A stretch of 64,000 nucleotides of DNA from Candidatus Planktophila sp. (lineage in GTDB: Bacteria; Actinomycetota; Actinomycetes; Nanopelagicales; Nanopelagicaceae): positions 1-64,000 of the forward strand of contig SHVF01000001.1 in NCBI GenBank assembly GCA_009691135.1, read 5' to 3'. Shown one piece after another: positions 18,709-28,675 of the stretch. The notes under the pieces are model-generated. The model searched no databases, had not been told where the DNA came from, and saw nothing but the letters and a program-made list of their open reading frames with translations. Both the position numbers and the translations under genes were made by a program. The first letter of the stretch is position 1. Each line of letters begins with the position of its first letter.

Positions 18709-19502
18709 CGCCCCTCACGTACTCCCTTAGATAATTCGCGCGCCAATTCAGTAACGGCGGCTAAACCAGAATCCTCATCTGGCGCATCTTGCAAAGCTTT
18801 AATGAAAGCTGATCCAACAATTACGCCATCTGCGTAAGCGGCAACTCCTTTAGCTTGTTCACGGGTAGACACTCCAAGACCAACGGCCACGGGTAAAGAT
18901 GTAGTTCTCCGAACTCGTGCGACTAAATCTGCAGCCCCAGCTGAAACTGAAGTTCGCGCACCAGTTACTCCCATCACACTTGCCACGTATACAAAACCAC
19001 TGCACTTAGCTGTCACTTGACTTAATCGAGCATCGCTTGTGCTCGGTGCAACCACATAAATCGGATTGATCGCAGATTTATCAGTTGCACTTATCCATCC
19101 CTGTGATTCTTCAATAGTTAAATCGGGGGTGATCACACCTGATCCTCCATTTGCTGCAATCGCAGAAGAGAATTCATTGATCCCATACTTCTCAATTGGA
19201 TTCCAGTAAGTCATCACAACTGCTGGAACCTGCGCACTCGCTGTAGCCAGAGCCTGAAAAACTTCTGCCGCACCTGTTCCATTTTCTAGTGATGTCACAG
19301 ATGCTGCTTGGATTGTCGGGCCATCCATTACTGGATCGCTATATGGAAAACCAATTTCTATTGCATCCACGCCACCGGCGATAAACGCCGCGATAACTCT
19401 GTGGCATCCAGCTTGGGATGGAAATCCCGCAGGGATGTAGGCGATTAACGCTGCACGATTTTCAGCGCGTACTTTGGTAAATAGATTATCTAAAGCCGTC
19501 AT
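18705..19502 (-). CDS. trpA: Tryptophan synthase alpha subunit
   Basis: Cleaves indole-3-glycerol phosphate to indole and glyceraldehyde-3-phosphate, then channels indole to TrpB. It is a 265-residue TIM barrel with the catalytic glutamate in AIEIGFPYSDP and the aspartate in VMDGPTIQAAS. The phosphate-binding end is at VGSAFIKAL. Its start shares a base with the trpB stop (TAATG). It is followed, with a 4-bp overlap, by the MauE-like gene. Confidence 0.95.
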   Translation of the reverse strand: MTALDNLFTKVRAENRAALIAYIPAGFPSQAGCHRVIAAFIAGGVDAIEIGFPYSDPVMDGPTIQAASVTSLENGTGAAEVFQALATASAQVPAVVMTYWNPIEKYGINEFSSAIAANGGSGVITPDLTIEESQGWISATDKSAINPIYVVAPSTSDARLSQVTAKCSGFVYVASVMGVTGARTSVSAGAADLVARVRRTTSLPVAVGLGVSTREQAKGVAAYADGVIVGSAFIKALQDAPDEDSGLAAVTELARELSKGVREGR

Positions 19503-20713
19503 TAACCCAGTGGAATTCCAAAGTAATCTGCTGCCGTATTTACATCTTTATCACCTCGACCAGAGAGATTGATAACGATAATCGCATCCTTACCAAGTTC
19601 GTTACCGACTTGTAGTGCACCCGCTAAAGCATGCGCTGTTTCAATCGCCGGAATTATGCCCTCTGTCTTGCATAACAGCGCAAAGGCGTGCATCGCTTGT
19701 TCATCAGTAATTGCACGATATTCGGCACGACCAATGTCATGTAAATATGCATGCTCAGGACCTACACCCGGATAATCAAGTCCAGCAGAAATCGAATGTG
19801 ACTCAACGGTTTGTCCATTTGCATCTTGAAGAACATAAGAACGAGTTCCATGTAGTACGCCAGGTGTTCCACCAGTAATAGTTGCTGCATGGCGGCCAGT
19901 TTCGACTCCGTCGCCGCCTGCCTCCAGACCGATTAATCGAACAGATGGATCGGAAATAAATCGATGGAAAATTCCAATGGCATTTGAACCGCCGCCAACG
20001 CACGCCATAACCACATCTGGAAGTCGACCGGTTAAGGCAAGAACTTGTTCGCGTGTTTCTTCACCGATAATTTTATGAAAATCTCTAACCATGGTTGGGA
20101 ATGGATGAGGACCAGCCACGGTTCCTAATAAATAATGTGTAGTTTCAACATTTGTCACCCAGTCACGCATTGCCTCGTTTATGGCATCTTTAAGAGTGCG
20201 TGAACCAGAAGTTACTGGAATAACGTCGGCACCAAGTAACTTCATACGGGCAACATTTAACGCTTGCCGCTTGGTATCTTCTTCGCCCATGTAAACCACG
20301 CATTCAAGCCCCATAAGCGCAGCAGCTGTTGCTGATGCAACTCCGTGTTGGCCTGCACCCGTTTCAGCGATAATGCGCTTTTTTCCCATGCGCTTAGTCA
20401 GCAGCGCTTGGCCAAGAACATTGTTGATCTTATGGCTACCTGTGTGATTCAAATCTTCACGTTTCAAAATTATGCGCGCACCACCAGCATGTTCTGCAAA
20501 TCGTTTTGCTTCAGTAATAATGCTTGGCCGACCCGAATACGTGCGGTGAAGTTCGGCGAGCTCTGCTCCAAATTTCGGATCAAGTTGTGAGCTGCGATGC
20601 GCTTCTTCGAGTTCCTCAAGCGCGCCAATCAGCGCTTCTGGTACAAAGCGACCACCGTAGGGACCGAAGTGGCCTAATATTTGCGAAACATCAATCTGCG
20701 GCTCAGTGCTCAT
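19502..20713 (-). CDS. trpB: Tryptophan synthase beta subunit
   Basis: PLP enzyme condensing indole with serine to give tryptophan. It has 403 residues. The PLP lysine is Lys95 in [11 protein letters not shown], and the phosphate-binding glycine loop is [10 protein letters not shown]. The C-terminal serine site is NLSGRGDKD. It begins 9 bp after trpC and shares a base with trpA. The sequence is the TrpB1 type that partners TrpA. Confidence 0.96.
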   Translation of the reverse strand: MSTEPQIDVSQILGHFGPYGGRFVPEALIGALEELEEAHRSSQLDPKFGAELAELHRTYSGRPSIITEAKRFAEHAGGARIILKREDLNHTGSHKINNVLGQALLTKRMGKKRIIAETGAGQHGVASATAAALMGLECVVYMGEEDTKRQALNVARMKLLGADVIPVTSGSRTLKDAINEAMRDWVTNVETTHYLLGTVAGPHPFPTMVRDFHKIIGEETREQVLALTGRLPDVVMACVGGGSNAIGIFHRFISDPSVRLIGLEAGGDGVETGRHAATITGGTPGVLHGTRSYVLQDANGQTVESHSISAGLDYPGVGPEHAYLHDIGRAEYRAITDEQAMHAFALLCKTEGIIPAIETAHALAGALQVGNELGKDAIIVINLSGRGDKDVNTAADYFGIPLG

Positions 20714-20722
20714 TCTTCAAGC

Positions 20723-21496
20723 CTACCCTTGACCCAATAAAGCGCGCATTGCCAATTTAGGGTCACCAGATGTGACAAGGGCTTCACCTACCAAGATCGC
20801 GTTTGCGCCAGCGTTCTGGGCAAATTGCACATCTGCACGTGAGGCGATGCCAGATTCAGCCACGCGAATAAGTGATGGTGGAATCCGGGGAATCAAGTCA
20901 GCAAATGCCTCCTGACTAACTTCCAAAGTCTTTAAATTCCGCGAATTGACTCCAACTATTTGAGGTGAGATTTCTAGGGCGCGTTCTAGTTCATCGGCTG
21001 TGTGAACTTCAATTAATGAAGCCATACCAAGTTCGGTTGCAACATCATAGAAATCTCTGAGCTGACTCTTAGAAAGTGCAGCCACAATCAGCAGAACCAC
21101 ATCAGCACCATAGGCACGAGCCTCGAAAAATTGATACTCATCGATCATAAAATCTTTGCGCAGTATAGGAATTGTGACGCGCGCGCGAACCGCCGCTAAG
21201 TCAGCGAGAGAGCCTTTAAACATACGTTCTTCAGTGAGCACGCTAATTACGCTTGCGCCTGCTTCTTGATATTGCTGCGCAAGAGATGCTGGATCAGCAA
21301 TAGTTGATAACTCACCTTTGCTTGGTGAAGAGCGTTTTACTTCGGCGATAACTTTCATCTGCTCACCAAGCAGGGCACCGTGTGCATCCAGTGCGCTAGG
21401 TGCTTGTGACATTTGCTCGTGAATTTGGCTAAGTGGCTTACGTCGTCTTGCTAAATCTTCGCGAACACCTTCGATAATCGAATCAAGGACGCTCAC
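20723..21496 (-). CDS. trpC: Indole-3-glycerol phosphate synthase
   Basis: Closes the indole ring from CdRP in tryptophan synthesis. It is a 257-residue TIM barrel with IAEVKRSSPSKG near the N-terminus, VLTEERMFKGS, PILRKDFMIDEYQ and the phosphate-site AESGIAS. The start is a GTG that overlaps the stop of the small upstream membrane-protein gene by GTGA. No trpF is fused to it; PriA (hisA here) is expected to supply that step. Confidence 0.95.
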   Translation of the reverse strand: MSVLDSIIEGVREDLARRRKPLSQIHEQMSQAPSALDAHGALLGEQMKVIAEVKRSSPSKGELSTIADPASLAQQYQEAGASVISVLTEERMFKGSLADLAAVRARVTIPILRKDFMIDEYQFFEARAYGADVVLLIVAALSKSQLRDFYDVATELGMASLIEVHTADELERALEISPQIVGVNSRNLKTLEVSQEAFADLIPRIPPSLIRVAESGIASRADVQFAQNAGANAILVGEALVTSGDPKLAMRALLGQG

Positions 21497-21666
21497 TTTT
21501 CACCAGATTCTTCTGTCGGATCAATACCGTTATCAAGTGCGCTCCATGGGGTGTGTGTCTTTGGCTTTCGTTCATAGCGGGTTGAAAGTTTAAAGCGTCT
21601 CGAAATCAAAAAAACTAAAACCATTACGGCGATAATTGAAAAGAGCACCGGTGCAAAATCTGACAT
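21493..21666 (-). CDS. Small single-pass membrane protein in the trp operon
   Basis: This 57-codon gene is not in the ORF track. It reads MSDFAPVLFSIIAVMVLVFL, one membrane helix (about residues 6-22), then a basic ISRRFKLSTRYERK and a polar tail PWSALDNGIDPTEES. It starts at the ATG next to the trpE stop and its TGA overlaps the trpC GTG start (GTGA), so it is almost certainly translated. Actinobacteria commonly carry small membrane-associated proteins between trpE and trpC (Rv1610 in M. tuberculosis is one), but this protein is too short to be that family as a whole. No function is known to me. Confidence 0.8.
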   Translation of the reverse strand: MSDFAPVLFSIIAVMVLVFLISRRFKLSTRYERKPKTHTPWSALDNGIDPTEESGEK

Positions 21667-23151
21667 TTACTTCTGTTTCAATCGATTGGCTGCGCTAATC
21701 GCACCAAGCACCGCTGCCGCTTTACTTAAACATTCTTGATTCTCGGATTCAGGATCAGAGTCGGCAACAACGCCCGCCCCAGCCTGAACATAGGCCACGC
21801 CATCGTAAATCAACGCGGTGCGAATTGCGATACAGGTATCGATGTTGCCGGTGAAATCCAAATAACCGATGGCACCACCATAAAGTCCGCGACGAGTCGG
21901 CTCCAACTCCTCAATGATTTCCATTGCACGTGGTTTAGGCGCACCCGATAACGTCCCTGCTGGAAAGACTGCAAATAAAGCATCCACTGGAGATTTATCC
22001 GTGGCAAGTTCGCCAATTACCGTCGAAACGATATGCATCACGTGTGAATATCTTTCAATGTGCATAAAATCAATTACTTCTACCGTTCCTGGAGCGCAGA
22101 TCCGACCAAGATCGTTGCGACCTAAATCAACTAACATCAAATGTTCTGCGCGCTCTTTAGGATCTGCCAATAGCTCTTCACCTAAGCGATGATCTTCTTC
22201 TGCAGATGCAGAACGCTTACGTGTGCCCGCAATTGGATGCACCATTACTTCTTTGCCAGTTACTTTAACTAGCGCCTCTGGACTAGAGCCAACAACCTCG
22301 ATGCCATCAGTAAATCGGAATAAATACATGTATGGGCTTGGGTTATGAAGTCGCAACATACGGTAGACATCAAGGGCATCGGCGTTGCATTCCATCGCAA
22401 ATCGTTGTGACAGTACGATTTGAAAAGCCTCGCCTGCGACAATCTCTTCTTTGGCCTGCAAAATCTTGGAAATATATTCTTCGCCAGTGATATTGCGTGA
22501 GAACTCTGGCTGCTCTTTGCTGGGTAATTCATCTACATATCCAGGAAGCGACCCTTGAAGATCAGATTGCATATGATCTAAACGAGATTGCGCATCAATA
22601 AATGCCTGATCCACTCGTTCGCCGCTGCCATCCCAATTGATGGCATTGGCAATTAACGTGATCGTTCCTTCAGCATGATCCATAACCGCTAGATCACTAG
22701 TTAACATAAAGGCTAATTCAGGCAGAGCAATATCTTTCTTGGCAATCGTTGGCAATTTTTCTAGGCGTCGGACAGAGTCATATCCCATATAACCAACTAG
22801 TCCACCAGTAAGCGGTGGAAGACCATCAATTTTGGGCGAACGCAAGTGCGAAGCAGATAAGCGAAGTGCATCAAGTGGATCTATTCCAACCGGAGCACCA
22901 GCAGGAGTTGTTCCGACCCAAATTGCTTCCCCATCTTTTTCACTCAAAGTTGCTTGGCTATTGGCTCCGATAAATGAGTAACGTGACCACACTCCCCCAT
23001 GTTCGGCTGATTCGAGTAAGAAGGTAGATGGTGCGTTCTTCGCAAGTTTGCGATAAACGCCGAGTGGTGTCTCGCTGTCAGCCATGAGTTTGCGATAAAC
23101 CGGAATAACGTTATAACTCTTGGCGTACTCGCGAAATTCTTCAATATTCAT
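21667..23151 (-). CDS. trpE: Anthranilate synthase component I
   Basis: Converts chorismate to anthranilate with ammonia from TrpG. It has 494 residues, with an N-terminal regulatory domain (the feedback site region around [15 protein letters not shown]) and a C-terminal chorismate-binding domain containing [28 protein letters not shown] and [12 protein letters not shown]. It overlaps hisI by 4 bp (ATGA), joining the his and trp blocks into one operon. trpG and trpD are not in this window. No leader peptide or attenuator precedes it. Confidence 0.95.
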   Translation of the reverse strand: MNIEEFREYAKSYNVIPVYRKLMADSETPLGVYRKLAKNAPSTFLLESAEHGGVWSRYSFIGANSQATLSEKDGEAIWVGTTPAGAPVGIDPLDALRLSASHLRSPKIDGLPPLTGGLVGYMGYDSVRRLEKLPTIAKKDIALPELAFMLTSDLAVMDHAEGTITLIANAINWDGSGERVDQAFIDAQSRLDHMQSDLQGSLPGYVDELPSKEQPEFSRNITGEEYISKILQAKEEIVAGEAFQIVLSQRFAMECNADALDVYRMLRLHNPSPYMYLFRFTDGIEVVGSSPEALVKVTGKEVMVHPIAGTRKRSASAEEDHRLGEELLADPKERAEHLMLVDLGRNDLGRICAPGTVEVIDFMHIERYSHVMHIVSTVIGELATDKSPVDALFAVFPAGTLSGAPKPRAMEIIEELEPTRRGLYGGAIGYLDFTGNIDTCIAIRTALIYDGVAYVQAGAGVVADSDPESENQECLSKAAAVLGAISAANRLKQK

Positions 23152-23510
23152 TTCTTCCCATTAGTTTCGGTAGAAAGAGAAATCGGATTGTGGAAACAAG
23201 AAATCTTGCCCGTGTGGCAAGCAGCTCTAACTTGTTCGACTTGCAGAAGCAACGCATCGCCGTCGCAATCTAAAGAAATTGATATGACTTTCTGGGTGTT
23301 ACCAGAAGTTGCACCTTTCTCCCAGAGTTCATTTCGGCTGCGGCTCCAATAAGTAGCACGTCCAGTTTCTATAGTTATGGCAAGTGAATCAGAGTTCATA
23401 TAGGCCAGCATTAACACTTCACCTGATTTGAAATCCTGAGCAATCGCAGGAATCAATTCTTGCGAATTCTTCAGGTGCGCGGCAACATCATCTGAAAGGC
23501 GCACGCTCAT
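23148..23510 (-). CDS. hisI: Phosphoribosyl-AMP cyclohydrolase
   Basis: Opens the purine ring of PR-AMP in step three of histidine synthesis. It is a 120-residue single-function enzyme. Metal and substrate residues are visible in [14 protein letters not shown] and [11 protein letters not shown], and [13 protein letters not shown] is the conserved core. There is no fused HisE domain, as usual in Actinobacteria. It follows hisF by 14 bp and overlaps trpE by 4 bp. Confidence 0.95.
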   Translation of the reverse strand: MSVRLSDDVAAHLKNSQELIPAIAQDFKSGEVLMLAYMNSDSLAITIETGRATYWSRSRNELWEKGATSGNTQKVISISLDCDGDALLLQVEQVRAACHTGKISCFHNPISLSTETNGKK

Positions 23511-23524
23511 GGTTACATTCTGCC

Positions 23525-24298
23525 TTAGACGGTGGCGTTGGTGCGAATGGAATATCCCTGGGCGCTCAAGTACTTCTTAACATCGCTTATTCGATGGACT
23601 CCAAAATGAAAAACACTTGCCGCAAGCAAAGCATCAGCCCCGGCATCTAAGGCTGCCGCAAAATCTTCTAGCGAACCTGCGCCACCGCTGGCAATTAAGG
23701 GGACCTTTGAAATAGCGCGAACGGCAGTAATCATTCCAATGTCATAGCCAGCACGAGTGCCATCGGCATCCATCGAATTAAGTAAAATTTCACCCGCCCC
23801 GAGTGCACATGCCTTTCCCACCCAAGCTAGCGCATCAAGTCCTGCGCTCTGGCGGCCACCGTGAGTTGTAACTTCAAAACCAGATTCGGTTCGTGCTCTG
23901 CGTGCATCAATTGATATGACTAATACTTGGGAGCCAAATCGATCAGCAATTTCTGCAATTAGCTCTGGACGCGCTATCGCCGAAGTATTTATTGAAACTT
24001 TATCAGCACCAGCCCGTAACAATCGATCGACATCTTCTACAGTGCGGATACCACCTCCCACAGTTAATGGAATAAATACTTGCTCCGCCGTTTTGCGAAC
24101 AACATCCAAAGTTGTTTCACGATCTGAACTGCTAGCGGAAATATCTAAAAAGGTAAGTTCGTCAGCACCTTCTCTGTTATAGAGCGAAGCCATTTCAACA
24201 GGATCACCAGCATCTACAAGGTCTGTGAAGTTGACTCCCTTTACGACGCGACCGTCAGTGACATCTAAACAAGGAATGATGCGGATAGATAACGTCAT
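23525..24298 (-). CDS. hisF: Imidazole glycerol phosphate synthase cyclase subunit
   Basis: Forms IGP and AICAR from PRFAR using ammonia tunnelled from HisH. It is a 257-residue TIM barrel with Asp12 in [14 protein letters not shown] and the second catalytic aspartate in [10 protein letters not shown]-like sequence ([10 protein letters not shown]). The start shares a base with the hisA stop. Confidence 0.95.
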   Translation of the reverse strand: MTLSIRIIPCLDVTDGRVVKGVNFTDLVDAGDPVEMASLYNREGADELTFLDISASSSDRETTLDVVRKTAEQVFIPLTVGGGIRTVEDVDRLLRAGADKVSINTSAIARPELIAEIADRFGSQVLVISIDARRARTESGFEVTTHGGRQSAGLDALAWVGKACALGAGEILLNSMDADGTRAGYDIGMITAVRAISKVPLIASGGAGSLEDFAAALDAGADALLAASVFHFGVHRISDVKKYLSAQGYSIRTNATV

Positions 24299-25038
24299 TA
24301 AATTGTGCCTTTAGTTAGCGTGAGCGCCTCTTCTAGCGTGAACGCTCCGGCATAAAGTGCTTTCCCGACTATCGCACCTTCGACTCCAATTTCATGCAAG
24401 GCGGCAAGTGCTGCGATGTCGGCAAGAGATGAAATTCCACCACTTGCTACAACTGGTTGCTTGGTTACTGCGCAGACTTCTCTAAGAAGTTCTAGGTTTG
24501 GCCCCTGAAGAGTCCCATCTTTTGTTACATCTGTAACAACATAGCGAGCACATCCATCACGTTCTAACCTGGCAAGTGTTTCAAATAAATCGCCACTTTC
24601 TTTCGTCCATCCACGTGCCGCCAAGACATGACCTCTTACATCAAGGCCAACTGCAATTCGATCACCATGTTCGGCTATAACGTGTGCGGTCCAATCAGGA
24701 TTTTCTAACGCGGCGGTTCCTAAATTTACGCGACGACAGCCCGTTGCCAAAGCACGCTTTAAAGATTGGTCATCTCGGATTCCGCCAGAGAGCTCAACCT
24801 TTATATCCAATCTGCCTACAACTTCGGCGAGCAGCGCGCTGTTTTCACCACGACCAAAGGCGGCATCTAAGTCGACCAGGTGTAACCATTCGGCTCCCGC
24901 ACTTTGAAATTCCAGAGCGACTTCAAGTGGTTCGCCGTAAATACTTTCACGCGCAAGTTCGCCTTGTACCAACCGCACCGCTTTCCCATCTTTTACATCT
25001 ACCGCAGGAAGTAGTTCTAAATAATTTGAATTATTCAC
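24298..25038 (-). CDS. priA: Bifunctional HisA/TrpF isomerase (PriA)
   Basis: A 246-residue TIM barrel, the ProFAR isomerase of histidine synthesis. The catalytic aspartate is Asp14 in [15 protein letters not shown], and the second is in [15 protein letters not shown]. In Actinobacteria this protein (PriA) also performs the phosphoribosylanthranilate isomerase step of tryptophan synthesis. No trpF is present in the adjoining trp block, which fits that double role, although I cannot prove it from sequence. The start is a GTG overlapping the hisH stop (GTGA). Confidence 0.88.
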   Translation of the reverse strand: MNNSNYLELLPAVDVKDGKAVRLVQGELARESIYGEPLEVALEFQSAGAEWLHLVDLDAAFGRGENSALLAEVVGRLDIKVELSGGIRDDQSLKRALATGCRRVNLGTAALENPDWTAHVIAEHGDRIAVGLDVRGHVLAARGWTKESGDLFETLARLERDGCARYVVTDVTKDGTLQGPNLELLREVCAVTKQPVVASGGISSLADIAALAALHEIGVEGAIVGKALYAGAFTLEEALTLTKGTI

Positions 25039-25637
25039 AGCATTGCCACCCAGTTCTTTATCAGCGCTAAGCCAGCATCTCCTGATTTTTCAGGATGAAA
25101 TTGCGTTGCACAAATCGCGCCATCTTCAACTGCGCTTAGAAATTTTTCACCGTGGGTGGTCCACGCTTGTGCAATACCAACCGGCGCTTTAGCGGCATAT
25201 GAATGAACGAAGTAGAAAGACTGATCCGTTAAGCCGTTAAATAAATTTGAGTTGCCAGTGACCGAAACTGTATTCCAACCCATATGTGGCAATATCGGAG
25301 CCTTCAGCTTTGAAATACTTTCTTGCCAAAGACCGACACCCTTATGTAGTTCGCCATTGGTATGTTCGTCGCCATCGCGAAAGAAAATTTGCATTCCAAC
25401 GCAGATTCCGAGTGTTGGTCTTTGCCCCGCAACCCGAGCGCGAACTATTTCATCCCCTCCCATGTTAATTAAGCCACGCATGCACGAAGCAAATGCACCA
25501 ACACCTGGGACAACTAACCCAGCAGCATTTAAAGCAATATCTTTATCGGAAGTTATGACTACTTCCGCCCCGCTAAGTTCGAAGGCGCGTTGGGCAGATC
25601 GTAAATTACCTGACCCATAGTCAAGAATTGCAATCAC
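25035..25637 (-). CDS. hisH: Imidazole glycerol phosphate synthase glutaminase subunit
   Basis: Class-I glutamine amidotransferase feeding ammonia to HisF. It has 200 residues with nucleophile Cys79 in LGICVGMQ and the His/Glu of the triad in QFHPEKSG near the C-terminus. The N-terminal DYGSGNLRS is typical of HisH. It follows hisB by 2 bp. Confidence 0.95.
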   Translation of the reverse strand: MIAILDYGSGNLRSAQRAFELSGAEVVITSDKDIALNAAGLVVPGVGAFASCMRGLINMGGDEIVRARVAGQRPTLGICVGMQIFFRDGDEHTNGELHKGVGLWQESISKLKAPILPHMGWNTVSVTGNSNLFNGLTDQSFYFVHSYAAKAPVGIAQAWTTHGEKFLSAVEDGAICATQFHPEKSGDAGLALIKNWVAML

Positions 25638-25639
25638 TA

Positions 25640-26224
25640 TTACAGCGAACCTTTGGTTGAAGGAACTCCTGCGATTCCACCGTCTAGCGAAACTGCATCG
25701 CGGAGTGCGCGAGCAACTGCTTTAAATTGCGCTTCAAATACGTGGTGCGCGTTGCGACCCTCAAGTACGCGAATATGCAAAGCAATACGTGCCTCAGCAA
25801 CAATAGATTCCCAAATATGTTTGCCAAGTGTTGTATCAAAGGTGCCAATTAATTCTACGATTTCAGGTTGGCGATGAACTAAATATGGACGACCTGAAAG
25901 ATCAACCGCCACCTGAACTAAAACTTCATCAAGAGGAACCATGGCATCGCCGAAGCGACGGATACCAACTTTATCGCCAAGTGCTTCGCGCAAAGCTTGT
26001 CCGAAAGCCAGCGAGGTATCTTCAACAGTGTGATGTGAATCGATATCAATATCGCCACTTGTTTTTACGGTTAAATTAAATCCAGAATGCTTGCCGAGTT
26101 GCGAGAGCATATGGTCAAAGAATGGAACGCCTGTATCTACAGAAATTTCACCCTCACCATCTAGGTTTAACTCCACAATTACATGCGACTCTTTTGTCTT
26201 GCGTTCTACGCGAGCTGTTCTCAT
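25640..26224 (-). CDS. hisB: Imidazoleglycerol-phosphate dehydratase
   Basis: Dehydrates IGP to imidazole acetol phosphate. It is a 194-residue monofunctional form without a phosphatase domain. The manganese-binding signatures are [10 protein letters not shown] and, near the C-terminus, [12 protein letters not shown]. It overlaps hisC by 4 bp. Confidence 0.95.
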   Translation of the reverse strand: MRTARVERKTKESHVIVELNLDGEGEISVDTGVPFFDHMLSQLGKHSGFNLTVKTSGDIDIDSHHTVEDTSLAFGQALREALGDKVGIRRFGDAMVPLDEVLVQVAVDLSGRPYLVHRQPEIVELIGTFDTTLGKHIWESIVAEARIALHIRVLEGRNAHHVFEAQFKAVARALRDAVSLDGGIAGVPSTKGSL

Positions 26225-27330
26225 TGGCTTTCTCCGTTCAGAATTTCCTGCAGGGCTTGAATAAATCTCTGATTTTCGGCCTCATTGCCAATGGTCATAC
26301 GTAAGTGAGCCAATAATCCCACATCTCTGATCAGAACTCCCCGATCTAGCAATTGCCGCCATAATTGTGCGGGCTCCATTGGGAAACCAGAGAAAATAAT
26401 GAAATTCGCCTTGCTCGGAACAACTTTCAGACCTAGCTCTTCAATGGCAGCCACCACAGATTTGCGTGCTTCTATCAGAGTTGAAACATTTCCTAGGAGC
26501 TCGCTCTGATATTGCAGAGCAACCTCGGCGGCTGCTTGAGTCAAGGAACTCAAGTGATACGGCAGTCGCACTAAGAACATCGCCGAAACCAGTTCTTTAT
26601 TTGCAATCAAATAGCCCAATCGTGCACCGGCGAAGGCGAAGGCTTTGCTCATGGTTCGGATAACTATCAAATTGGAATGCTTAGCAAGCAAGGTCACAGC
26701 AGATGGTTGATCTGAGAATTCAGCATATGCCTCATCGACAACAAGAAGGCCGTTGATCTGCCCCGTTGCGATGATTAACTCTTGAATCTCTGCCAGAGTA
26801 ACAACTGTGCCGGTCGGATTATTAGGCGTAGTGATGAAAGTTAGACCCGGTTTAACCTTTGCAATATCTGACTTTGCCTTCGCCAAGTCCAATGAGAAGT
26901 CAGCACGACGACCGCCGTCATTCCAATTAGTACCGATTACTTTTGCAATTAGCGGATGCATCGAATAAGAAGGTGTAAATCCTAGAGTAGGACGCTCTCC
27001 GAAAGCCATAAAGAGAGATTGAATAATCTCATTACTGCCATTGGCGGCCCAAATTTCATCGACACCAAAAGAGGTGCCAGACAAGGAATTAATAAATTTT
27101 GCTAATGCGTCTCGTAAAATTACAGCATCGCGATCTGGGTATCTATTTAGATTTGCAGCAACGCTGTGAATGCGATCCGCAATTGCTTGAGCAAGTGCTG
27201 GTGATGGTGGATAAGGGTTCTCGTTCGTATTTAGCGTAGCTTGCGCCGGAACTTGCGGCGCGCCGTAAGGAGAAAGTGGTTTTAGATCATCGCGCAAGGG
27301 CATCCAGAGCGGCCAATTCTGATCGCTCAT
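26221..27330 (-). CDS. hisC: Histidinol-phosphate aminotransferase
   Basis: PLP-dependent transaminase that converts imidazole acetol phosphate to histidinol phosphate. It has 369 residues. [13 protein letters not shown] is the substrate-side N-terminus, VVDEAYAEF carries the PLP-contacting Asp/Tyr, and the Schiff-base lysine is in [13 protein letters not shown]. It overlaps both hisD and hisB by 4 bp. Confidence 0.94.
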   Translation of the reverse strand: MSDQNWPLWMPLRDDLKPLSPYGAPQVPAQATLNTNENPYPPSPALAQAIADRIHSVAANLNRYPDRDAVILRDALAKFINSLSGTSFGVDEIWAANGSNEIIQSLFMAFGERPTLGFTPSYSMHPLIAKVIGTNWNDGGRRADFSLDLAKAKSDIAKVKPGLTFITTPNNPTGTVVTLAEIQELIIATGQINGLLVVDEAYAEFSDQPSAVTLLAKHSNLIVIRTMSKAFAFAGARLGYLIANKELVSAMFLVRLPYHLSSLTQAAAEVALQYQSELLGNVSTLIEARKSVVAAIEELGLKVVPSKANFIIFSGFPMEPAQLWRQLLDRGVLIRDVGLLAHLRMTIGNEAENQRFIQALQEILNGESQ

Positions 27331-28634
27331 AAATTTTCCAAACGCGCAGTAATCGCCTCACCATGTGCCGGCAGATCCTCAGAGTTCGCCAGAGTGATTA
27401 CTGTTGCAGCAATATCAACAAAAGCGCTCTGTGAATATTCGATGTAGTGCAAGCCGCGCAGGAATGTTTGAACGGATAAACCGCTGCTGTGGCAAGCGCA
27501 TCCGCCGGTAGGTAATACGTGATTTGACCCAGCCGAGTAATCCCCGAGTGAAACAGGTGAAAACCTGCCAATAAATACTGCACCAGCATTGCGGATTTGC
27601 AGAGCATCAAGGGCGGAGTTCTTAGTTTGAATCTCTAAGTGTTCAGCCGCATAAGCATTTACTACATCTAACCCTTGCGCAATTGAATCAACTAAAACAA
27701 TTGCAGATTGGATGCCACCAAGTGCTTCGCGGATACGATCGGAATGCTTAGTTTTCGTAATACGCGTTAGCAATTCCACGGCAACATCATTTGCCAGACT
27801 TAAGGAATCAGTCACCAATACCGCAGCAGCGATTACATCGTGTTCAGCTTGGCTAATCAGATCTGATGCCACATCAGATGCAATGGCGCTTTCATCAGCC
27901 AGAATCGCGATTTCAGTTGGCCCGGCCTCAGAATCAATTCCGATTACACCGCGTAGCGCGCGTTTGGCTGCTGCAACATAGATATTGCCTGGTCCAGTAA
28001 CGAGATCGCACTTTTCCGATAAACCTTCCATGCCATATGCAAAGAGTCCGATCGCTTGCGCTCCCCCAATTGCATAGACCTCGGTGATACCAAGCAGTGC
28101 GCAGGCCGCCAAAATTGTGGGGTGTGGCAGGCCACCGAACTCCTTCTGCGGTGGAGAAGCGACAGCGATGCTGGAAACTTTTGCAATTTGTGCTGGAATA
28201 ACATTCATTAAAACGCTACTTGGATAAACAGCGCGTCCACCTGGAACATATAAGCCAACTCGATCAACGGGGATCCAACGTTCGGTTACTAAGCCACCGT
28301 CTACAACACAAGTAGTATTCTCTGTTCGAATTTGATCGGTGTGAACTTTTTGAATTCTGGTAATTGATACTTCGAGTGCTTGGCGAACCTGCGGATCTAA
28401 TTCAGCCAGTGCCTTATCTAGCGCACCTTTTGAGACCTTGATTGAAAGTGGAGTGACACCATCAAATTCTTGCGCAAGTTTAATCAATTCAGATTCATCA
28501 CCGTTTTTGACACGTTCTAATATTGGTTCAATAACCAGCATTGCAGCTGCGATATCTAAAGTTGCACGAGGAATAGCGCGCTGATAGCCAGCCTTGGTAA
28601 GAGATTTACCGCGCAGATCAAGCGTACGAATCAT
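27327..28634 (-). CDS. hisD: Histidinol dehydrogenase
   Basis: Zinc enzyme making histidine from histidinol with two NAD+. It has 435 residues. [61 protein letters not shown] (zinc and catalytic histidine) and [13 protein letters not shown] are all present. It is the first gene of the his-trp run and has a leaderless-type -10 immediately upstream. Confidence 0.96.
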   Translation of the reverse strand: MIRTLDLRGKSLTKAGYQRAIPRATLDIAAAMLVIEPILERVKNGDESELIKLAQEFDGVTPLSIKVSKGALDKALAELDPQVRQALEVSITRIQKVHTDQIRTENTTCVVDGGLVTERWIPVDRVGLYVPGGRAVYPSSVLMNVIPAQIAKVSSIAVASPPQKEFGGLPHPTILAACALLGITEVYAIGGAQAIGLFAYGMEGLSEKCDLVTGPGNIYVAAAKRALRGVIGIDSEAGPTEIAILADESAIASDVASDLISQAEHDVIAAAVLVTDSLSLANDVAVELLTRITKTKHSDRIREALGGIQSAIVLVDSIAQGLDVVNAYAAEHLEIQTKNSALDALQIRNAGAVFIGRFSPVSLGDYSAGSNHVLPTGGCACHSSGLSVQTFLRGLHYIEYSQSAFVDIAATVITLANSEDLPAHGEAITARLENL

Positions 28635-28640
28635 GGGCCA

Positions 28641-28646
28641 AGTCTA
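28641..28646 (-). promoter_or_regulatory. -10 element for the leaderless his-trp operon transcript
   Basis: TAGACT followed by exactly 6 nt (TGGCCC) and the hisD ATG. No ribosome-binding sequence is visible and no good -35 is found. It probably drives the run from hisD to lgt. Confidence 0.55.
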
Positions 28647-28675
28647 ATGGCTAGCCCGTAATACAAGTACGGCGA

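Noticed and set aside
23140-23200. trp attenuator or leader peptide upstream of trpE
   Set aside because: trpE overlaps hisI by 4 bp and no Trp-rich leader or terminator pair exists there.
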